A stretch of 64,000 bases of DNA from an uncultured Opitutia bacterium (lineage in GTDB: Bacteria; Verrucomicrobiota; Verrucomicrobiia; Opitutales; Opitutaceae). Where the stretch lies: contig CAIRTK010000003.1 of NCBI GenBank assembly GCA_903881475.1, forward strand, positions 1-64,000. The letters are read 5' to 3'. The translations under genes and the position numbers were made by a program. Under the pieces are notes generated by a model. It made no database searches. It saw nothing but the letters and a program-made list of their open reading frames with translations, and was not told the origin of the DNA. This document shows, piece after piece, positions 59,991 to 64,000 of the stretch (its first letter is position 1; every line of letters starts with the position of its first letter).

Positions 59991-61172
59991 ATGAACATCC
60001 ACGAGTATCAGGCCAAGGCCTTGTTCGAGAAATTTGGCGTCCCGGCGCCCAAGGGCGCCACCGCCAAATCCGCCGCGGAATTCGATACCGCCCTCGCGTC
60101 GCTCCCTGAGGGCGCCATCATGGTGAAATCCCAGATCCACGCCGGCGGCCGCGGCAAGGGCACCTTCACCGACGGCTTCAAGGGCGGCGTGAAATTCTGC
60201 CCGACCAAGGCCGAGGCGAAGGAAAAGGCTGGCAAGATGCTCGGCAACACCCTCGTCACGATCCAGACCGGCCCCGCCGGCCGCAAGGTGCAGACGATCT
60301 ATTTCACCCAGGCGAGCGACATCAAAAAGGAATACTATCTCGCCATCCTGCTCGACCGCGCCTCGTCGCGGCCCGTCATCGTCGCCTCCACCGAGGGCGG
60401 CGTCGAAATCGAAAAGGTCGCGCACGACACGCCGGAGAAGCTCCACAAGGTCTTCGTCGACCCGGCCTACGGCCTCGCGGATTTCCAGGTGCGCGAACTC
60501 GTCTTCAAGCTCGGTTTCGCCGGCGCCGAGGCCAAGAACGCCAGCAAGCTGATCCGCAACCTCTACACGATGTACTGGGAAACCGACGCCGCCATGGTCG
60601 AGGTCAATCCGCTCATCACCACCCCCGCGGGCGAGGTCCTCGCGCTCGATGCCAAGGTCTCCTTCGACGACAACGCCCTTTTCCGCCATCCCGAGATCGT
60701 CGCGCTGCGCGACCTCAATGAGGAGGACCCGAAGGAGATCGAGGCCTCCAAGGCCAGCCTGTCCTACATCGCCCTCGACGGCAACATCGCCTGCCTCGTC
60801 AACGGCGCCGGCCTCGCAATGAGCACGATGGACATCATCAAGCATTTCGGCGGCAGCCCGGCCAACTTCCTCGACGTCGGCGGCGGCGCCTCGAAGGAGC
60901 AGGTCGTGGCGGCGTTCAAGATCATCCTCGGCGACCCGAACGTGAAGGGGATTTTCGTAAATATCTTCGGCGGCATCATGGACTGCAACGTCATCGCCCT
61001 CGGCATCGTCGAGGCGGTGAAGGAAGTCGGCCTCAAGCTCCCGCTCGTCGTCCGCCTCGAGGGCAACAACGTCCTCGCCGGCAAGGCCACCCTCGCCGGC
61101 TCCGGCCTCGCCCTCGTCTCTGGCGACACCATGGCCGACGCCGCCCAGAAAATCGTGAAACTCGTCGCCTGA
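59991..61172 (+). CDS. sucC: Succinate-CoA ligase (ADP/GDP-forming) subunit beta
   Basis: Nucleotide-binding subunit of succinyl-CoA synthetase, 393 residues. Begins [22 protein letters not shown], then [15 protein letters not shown] (ATP-grasp), [61 protein letters not shown] and [14 protein letters not shown], all hallmark motifs. The upstream in-frame ATG at 59949 gives an unmatched 14-residue tail, so 59991 is used. Pairs with sucD, with a VOC gene between. Confidence 0.97.
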   Translation: MNIHEYQAKALFEKFGVPAPKGATAKSAAEFDTALASLPEGAIMVKSQIHAGGRGKGTFTDGFKGGVKFCPTKAEAKEKAGKMLGNTLVTIQTGPAGRKVQTIYFTQASDIKKEYYLAILLDRASSRPVIVASTEGGVEIEKVAHDTPEKLHKVFVDPAYGLADFQVRELVFKLGFAGAEAKNASKLIRNLYTMYWETDAAMVEVNPLITTPAGEVLALDAKVSFDDNALFRHPEIVALRDLNEEDPKEIEASKASLSYIALDGNIACLVNGAGLAMSTMDIIKHFGGSPANFLDVGGGASKEQVVAAFKIILGDPNVKGIFVNIFGGIMDCNVIALGIVEAVKEVGLKLPLVVRLEGNNVLAGKATLAGSGLALVSGDTMADAAQKIVKLVA

Positions 61173-61265
61173 CCTTCTCACAGGAGCATACGGCATAGCA
61201 GAGAATCCAAACTCCATCATCGATCTCCGTTTCCTCAGTTGCCTCCTGTAAAAGCAACCCTCCCC

Positions 61266-61631
61266 ATGAGCATCCAAGTCAAGGAACTCGCCTTCGTTTT
61301 CTACCCCGTCACCGACGTAGCCCGCGCCCGTTCATTTTACGAAGGTCTGCTCGGCCTGAAGGTCGGCTTTCAGATCGAGTTCGCCCCCGGCCAGTGGTGG
61401 ATCGAGTACGACATCGCCGGCCAGGCCCTCGCCATCTCCAACGCCATGCCCGGCAAGACCGCCTCGGCCCTCGCCTTGGAAGTCGCTGACCTCGATGCCG
61501 CCCTCACGGCGGTCAAGGCGGCCGGCGCCGATATCGCGAACGAAGTGATGGAATTTCCGCCCTGCCGCATGTTCATCGTCAAGGATCCGGACGGCAACGA
61601 AATCACCCTCCATCACCGCAAGGCTTCGTAA
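61266..61631 (+). CDS. VOC-family (glyoxalase/bleomycin-resistance fold) protein
   Basis: A 121-residue single VOC module: [44 protein letters not shown]...[51 protein letters not shown], with metal-ligand-like Glu and His in the last strands ([11 protein letters not shown]). It lies between sucC and sucD in the same direction. I see no methylmalonyl-CoA epimerase signature; substrate unknown. Confidence 0.88.
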   Translation: MSIQVKELAFVFYPVTDVARARSFYEGLLGLKVGFQIEFAPGQWWIEYDIAGQALAISNAMPGKTASALALEVADLDAALTAVKAAGADIANEVMEFPPCRMFIVKDPDGNEITLHHRKAS

Positions 61632-61704
61632 GCTATCCGGACCAGGCATCCTTCGTCTTCCATCTTTCATCTTCAATCTTCGAACTCCGCGCGTAGCGCT
61701 ACCC

Positions 61705-62628
61705 ATGTCCATTCTCATCACTCCCGAAACCAAGATCCTCGTCCAGGGCATCACCGGCGCCTTCGGCGCCAAGCATGCCCAGCTCTCGCTCGACTACGGC
61801 ACCCGGGTCGTCGCCGGCGTCACCCCCGGCAAGGGCGGCCAGTTCTTCGAGCACCAGGGCGCCAAGGTTCCGATCTTCGACACCGTGATCGAAGCCGCCA
61901 AGGCGACCGGCGCGACCGTCTCCGTGATCTTCGTCCCGCCGCCCTTCGCCGCTGACGCCATCCTCGAATGCGTCGACGCCCGCCTCGATCTGGCGGTCGC
62001 CATCACAGAAGGCATCCCGATCAAGGACATGGTGCGCGTGAAGCGCGCAATGCAGGGCAGCCCGACCCGCCTCGTCGGCCCGAACTGCCCCGGCATTGTC
62101 ACCCCCGGCACCGGCAAGGATTCGAACGGCGGCTGCCGCATCGGCATCGCCCCCGGCTATATTCATAAGAAGGGCCATGTCGGCGTCGTTTCCCGCTCCG
62201 GCACGCTCACCTACGAGGCGGTCTTCCAACTCACCACCAAGGGCATCGGCCAGAGCACCTCGGTCGGCATCGGCGGCGACCCCGTCAATGGCACGTCGCA
62301 CCTTGACGTGATCAAGCTCTTCAACGCCGACCCCGACACGCACGCCATCATCCTCATTGGCGAGATCGGCGGCAACGCCGAGGTCGAGGCCGCCCGCTGG
62401 ATCAAGGCCAACTGCAAGAAGCCCGTCGCTGGTTTCATCGCCGGCGCCACCGCCCCCGCCGGCCGGCGCATGGGCCACGCCGGCGCCATCGTCGGCGGAG
62501 CCGAGGACACCGCCGCCGCCAAGATCGCCGTCTTCCAGGAATGCGGCATCGAGGTCGCAGCCACGCCTTCCGACATGGCCGACGCCCTCCTCCGCGCGGC
62601 CAAGGCCAGGGGCGTGACGCTGTCCTGA
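61705..62628 (+). CDS. sucD: Succinate-CoA ligase subunit alpha
   Basis: CoA-binding and phospho-histidine subunit of succinyl-CoA synthetase; 307 residues, 924 bases with stop. Visible: [38 protein letters not shown] (CoA-binding Rossmann), [68 protein letters not shown] and [12 protein letters not shown] with the active-site His. Preceded by a pyrimidine-rich quasi-repeat leader (cttccatctttcatcttcaatc). Confidence 0.97.
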   Translation: MSILITPETKILVQGITGAFGAKHAQLSLDYGTRVVAGVTPGKGGQFFEHQGAKVPIFDTVIEAAKATGATVSVIFVPPPFAADAILECVDARLDLAVAITEGIPIKDMVRVKRAMQGSPTRLVGPNCPGIVTPGTGKDSNGGCRIGIAPGYIHKKGHVGVVSRSGTLTYEAVFQLTTKGIGQSTSVGIGGDPVNGTSHLDVIKLFNADPDTHAIILIGEIGGNAEVEAARWIKANCKKPVAGFIAGATAPAGRRMGHAGAIVGGAEDTAAAKIAVFQECGIEVAATPSDMADALLRAAKARGVTLS

Positions 62629-62639
62629 TTGCAGGTTGC

Positions 62640-62735
62640 TGAAACCGGACAGACCGGAATCCAGAAATCAATCAGGCAGGCGGTCTGCCTAGAGTGGAAG
62701 TCTAGCCGGTTTCCGGTGTCCGAAATCCTGAATTA
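62640..62735. repeat. Intergenic inverted repeat region before mtnA
   Basis: GAAACCGGACAGACCGG and its imperfect mirror CCGGTTTCCGGTGTCCG flank a small stem AGGCAG/CTGCCT-like core (aggcaggcggtctgcct). The second arm leads straight into the mtnA ATG (62737). Confidence 0.6.
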
Positions 62736-62736
62736 A

Positions 62737-63828
62737 ATGAACGTCTCCGGCCGAGCCTACCGCACGATCTGGCCGGCCGTTGACGGTGCGGCCGTCGAAA
62801 TCATCGACCAGACCCGTCTGCCTCACGCGTTTGTCACCGCCCGCCTCGCGACGCTCGACGATGCAGCCCATGCCATCCGCGCCATGCTCGTCCGGGGCGC
62901 CCCGCTGATTGGCGCCACCGCCGCCTGGGGCCTGTGGCTCGGGTTGCGCGCCGATGCCTCCGACGCCGGTCTCGCCCGCGCGCATGCCACCCTGCTCGCC
63001 ACGCGCCCCACCGCCGTCAACCTTCGCTGGGCGCTCGACCGTGTCCGCACCCACGTCGCTCCCCTCGCACCCGCCACCCGCGCCACCGCGGCCCGGCAAC
63101 TCGCCCTTGAGATCTGCGACGAGGATGTCGCGGTCAACCGCGGCATCGCCGCCGCCGGCCTGCCGCTCCTCCGCACCCTGGCCGCGGCGAAAAAAGCCGG
63201 CGGGCGGGTCAATGTGCTCACCCACTGCAATGCCGGCTGGCTCGCCGGTGTCGATCTTGGCATGGCCACCGCGCCCATCTATGCCGCGCATGATGCCGGC
63301 CTCCCCATCCATGTCTGGGTCGATGAAACCCGGCCGCGCAACCAGGGCGCGAGCCTTACCGCCTGGGAGCTCCTGAATCACGGCGTGCCGCACACCATCA
63401 TCGTGGATAATGCCGGCGGGCACCTCATGCAGCGCGGACAGGTCGACCTCGTCATCGTCGGCACCGACCGCACCACGGCGACAGGCGACGTCTGCAACAA
63501 GATCGGCACCTACCTGAAGGCCCTTGCCGCGCGTGACAACGGCGTGCCTTTCTACGCCGCCGTGCCCTCCTCCAGCATCGATTGGACGCTGCGTGACGGC
63601 CTCCGCGAGATTCCCATCGAGGAACGCGCCACCCACGAAGTCACCCACCTCACCGGCCTTCTCGCCGATGGCGGCATCGGGGCCGTCTCGCTCACCCCCT
63701 TGGGAAGCCCGGCCGCCAATCCCGCTTTTGATGTCACGCCGGCACGTCTGGTGACCGGTCTGATCACGGAAAGGGGCGTGACCGAAGCGTCCGAGGCCGG
63801 GCTACGGCGGCTGTTTCCGGCCGTTTGA
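62737..63828 (+). CDS. mtnA: S-methyl-5-thioribose-1-phosphate isomerase
   Basis: Aldose-ketose isomerase of the methionine salvage pathway, 363 residues; eIF2B-like fold. Seen: IWPAVDGAAVEIIDQTRLPHAF, AIRAMLVRGAPLIGATAAWG, VLTHCNAGWLA (catalytic Cys), HVWVDETRPRNQGASLTAWEL, LVIVGTDRTTATGDVCNKIGTYLKALAARDNGVPFYAAVPSSSIDW (catalytic Asp) and PLGSPAANPAFDVTPA. Complete. No other salvage gene is adjacent. Confidence 0.96.
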   Translation: MNVSGRAYRTIWPAVDGAAVEIIDQTRLPHAFVTARLATLDDAAHAIRAMLVRGAPLIGATAAWGLWLGLRADASDAGLARAHATLLATRPTAVNLRWALDRVRTHVAPLAPATRATAARQLALEICDEDVAVNRGIAAAGLPLLRTLAAAKKAGGRVNVLTHCNAGWLAGVDLGMATAPIYAAHDAGLPIHVWVDETRPRNQGASLTAWELLNHGVPHTIIVDNAGGHLMQRGQVDLVIVGTDRTTATGDVCNKIGTYLKALAARDNGVPFYAAVPSSSIDWTLRDGLREIPIEERATHEVTHLTGLLADGGIGAVSLTPLGSPAANPAFDVTPARLVTGLITERGVTEASEAGLRRLFPAV

Positions 63829-63905
63829 GGAATTTCCCGTTGCGCCGCACTTTCGCCAAACGACTGGGAACAAGTAAATTACGGCAAGCACCTGTTTCCG
63901 GGTAG

Positions 63906-64000
63906 ATGCCGGCTGAAAAAAAAGCTGGACGGCGCGCGGCCTACTTCCATGTTCCGCACTGCATCAGGAACGAATCGGCCCTCCACAAGCCGGTTCTGCC
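63906..64000 (+). CDS. Possible start of an unidentified gene, cut by right edge
   Basis: An ATG at 63906 opens a frame of 31 codons to the edge (MPAEKKAGRRAAYFHVPHCI...). It has a basic start but is too short to assign, and the 77 bases before it show no clear promoter. It may be a chance ORF. Confidence 0.25.
   Translation, partial: MPAEKKAGRRAAYFHVPHCIRNESALHKPVL

Noticed and set aside
61266-61631. Methylmalonyl-CoA epimerase between sucC and sucD
   Set aside because: The VOC protein lacks the epimerase opening pattern; no mutase gene is near, so only a generic VOC call is supported.

Overview
The window is a GC-rich (mid-60s percent by eye), gene-dense bacterial chromosome segment with LPS-transport genes, so it comes from a diderm. 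The gene style (HPr kinase beside lptB, fused E1 dehydrogenase, GSII glutamine synthetase, FecR/CHASE2-cyclase genes, SUI1 protein, many hairpin repeats) suggests Verrucomicrobiota, most likely Opitutaceae; this is inference, since no rRNA or strong taxonomic marker is present. No tRNA, rRNA, CRISPR, IS element or prophage was seen. No gene-free stretch exceeds 300 bases; the longest is about 276 bases before leuA.

Layout. 1-9.1 kb: pyrG (cut by the left edge), a small membrane protein, a PfkB kinase, a two-gene ABC exporter, proA, a tiny lipoprotein, a GT-C-like membrane protein and phhB. 9.1-15.2 kb: queA, yceI, a TPR protein, accA, a YmdB-type phosphoesterase and ilvB. 15.3-21.7 kb, minus strand: CHASE2 adenylate cyclase, FecR-domain protein, O-antigen-ligase-like protein, GSII. 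21.9-26.8 kb: a mini-kinase/PP2C pair, a GGCT-fold protein, dnaX with a probable frameshift to tau, SRP RNA, and an ECF sigma/TM protein/CpxP-like operon. 27-33.5 kb: leuA, rlmN, a GT-C-like protein, metF, SUI1. 33.6-39.2 kb: sucA-sucB-lpd. 39.4-47.8 kb: DMT transporter, dioxygenase/AraC divergent pair, two paralogous lipoproteins around a HAD hydrolase, rpiB, then a MarR-controlled Mhq-like quinone/electrophile operon with an aldo/keto reductase. 47.9-53 kb: receiver/coiled-coil protein, UlaG-like hydrolase, APH(3') kinase, fused E1 dehydrogenase. 53-57.3 kb: kdsC-lptC-lptA-lptB, hprK, rph. 57.3-64 kb: second cyclase, a CII-like regulator, sucC-VOC-sucD, mtnA.

Working together: sucAB-lpd and sucCD complete the 2-oxoglutarate to succinate part of the TCA cycle. 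kdsC with the lpt genes supplies Kdo and exports LPS. leuA and ilvB serve branched-chain amino acid synthesis, while metF and mtnA serve methionine/methylthioadenosine metabolism.

Most notable observations: (1) dnaX ends in an A10 slippery run, and the next reading frame encodes what looks like the tau C-terminus, so a -1 shift would make tau from a gamma-length zero-frame gene. (2) Almost no gene has a Shine-Dalgarno sequence; starts sit in C-rich contexts such as CCGCCATG. (3) Intergenic spaces carry several palindromic repeat families, including hairpins whose arms are short quasi-repeats that differ in sequence from site to site but share one architecture, and snap-back palindromes copying the last codons of ilvB and of the CHASE2 cyclase.
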